This document shows positions 63,791 through 64,000 of a stretch of DNA of 64,000 nucleotides, piece after piece. This stretch comes from Burhinus oedicnemus. Lineage: Eukaryota > Chordata > Aves > Charadriiformes > Burhinidae. The translations under genes were made by a program, and so were the position numbers. Under the pieces are notes generated by a model. It was not told the origin of the DNA, did no database searches, and saw only the letters and a program-made list of their open reading frames with translations. Every line of letters begins with the position of its first letter. Position 1 is the first letter of the stretch. The stretch is from the NCBI GenBank assembly GCA_008921705.1, contig VFFE01009164.1:1044139-1108138 (forward strand). Direction: 5' to 3'.

Positions 63791-64000
63791 AAAATCTGCA
63801 ATAATGTAAAATGTACCTTTGGAAGTGAAAACGATAATTCAGTAGCCAACATGTAAATCTTCCTTCAGGAATTGAAAATGCGGCTTAAATTTAGCTGGGC
63901 TAGAGACTCATGGATTAAAGTGACAAGCTCAATTCTTCTTCTGGAGATGCAGCCAGGGGGAGGGACAGCAGGAATTCTGCACTTCAAGTAGTGGGATTTT
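63791..64000. other. Window edge, nothing recognised
   Basis: The sequence continues beyond the window. Upstream parts of the antisense RTE relic may extend into it. Confidence 0.4.

Noticed and set aside
1..64000. CRISPR arrays, operons, tRNA or rRNA genes, intact retroviral genomes
   Set aside because: I saw no regularly spaced repeats with unique spacers, no ribosome-binding-site-led gene rows, no cloverleaf-capable tRNA boxes and no LTR-bounded gag/pol. The sequence is plainly eukaryotic non-coding DNA. A tRNA scan and LTR search would be needed to exclude degenerate copies.

Overview
The window is vertebrate nuclear DNA, A+T-rich and nearly gene-free, and it most likely comes from a bird. 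The main evidence is the repeat content. There are at least eight copies or fragments of the CR1 non-LTR retrotransposon. Several carry the avian-type CR1 3' end: the antisense form starts with tandem 'AGAATCATAGAATC' and then 'TTAGGTTGGAA...GATCATCTAGT'. Repeat density is low overall, there are no SINE or L1 swarms, and microsatellites are few and short. No prokaryotic operons, rRNA, tRNA or CRISPR arrays are visible.

Layout. Positions 1-10,630 are unannotated A+T-rich DNA with one TTGCA microsatellite at 7,561. Positions 10,630-12,050 hold a long, very old antisense CR1 reaching from its 3' end into the reverse transcriptase (RT) domain; a second old CR1 3' end lies at 13,064. A younger antisense CR1 tail (16,081) and a sense CR1 ORF2 fragment (16,205-17,456) sit tail-outward next to each other. 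The best candidate for cellular coding sequence is a 235-bp exon-like block at 18,736-18,970; I cannot name it. Two more ancient CR1 copies lie at 22,860-23,625 (+) and 24,478-25,500 (-), followed by short avian CR1 tails at 26,081 and 37,622. Positions 37,700-54,400 are mostly featureless, apart from a GC-rich islet at about 46,780-47,085 and a 12-bp tandem repeat at 50,357. A sense CR1 lies at 54,400-55,072. Near the right edge are an antisense MIR/CORE-SINE copy (60,641-60,760) and a decayed RTE-clade RT fragment (63,500-63,790, minus).

Interpretation. This is a gene desert or a large intron. Its recognisable content is layered retrotransposon fossils: young avian CR1 tails, older amniote-type CR1, and very old MIR and RTE relics. 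All the retrotransposon reading frames are truncated or broken, so none should be able to move. Nearly all open reading frames of 60 codons or more look like chance or are shadows of these repeats. I found no evidence of a new multi-gene system. The items most worth checking are the exon-like block at 18.7 kb, the open frame at 25.5-25.8 kb, and the unusual RTE and MIR relics. Repeat assignments rest on remembered family sequence patterns, not on a database search.
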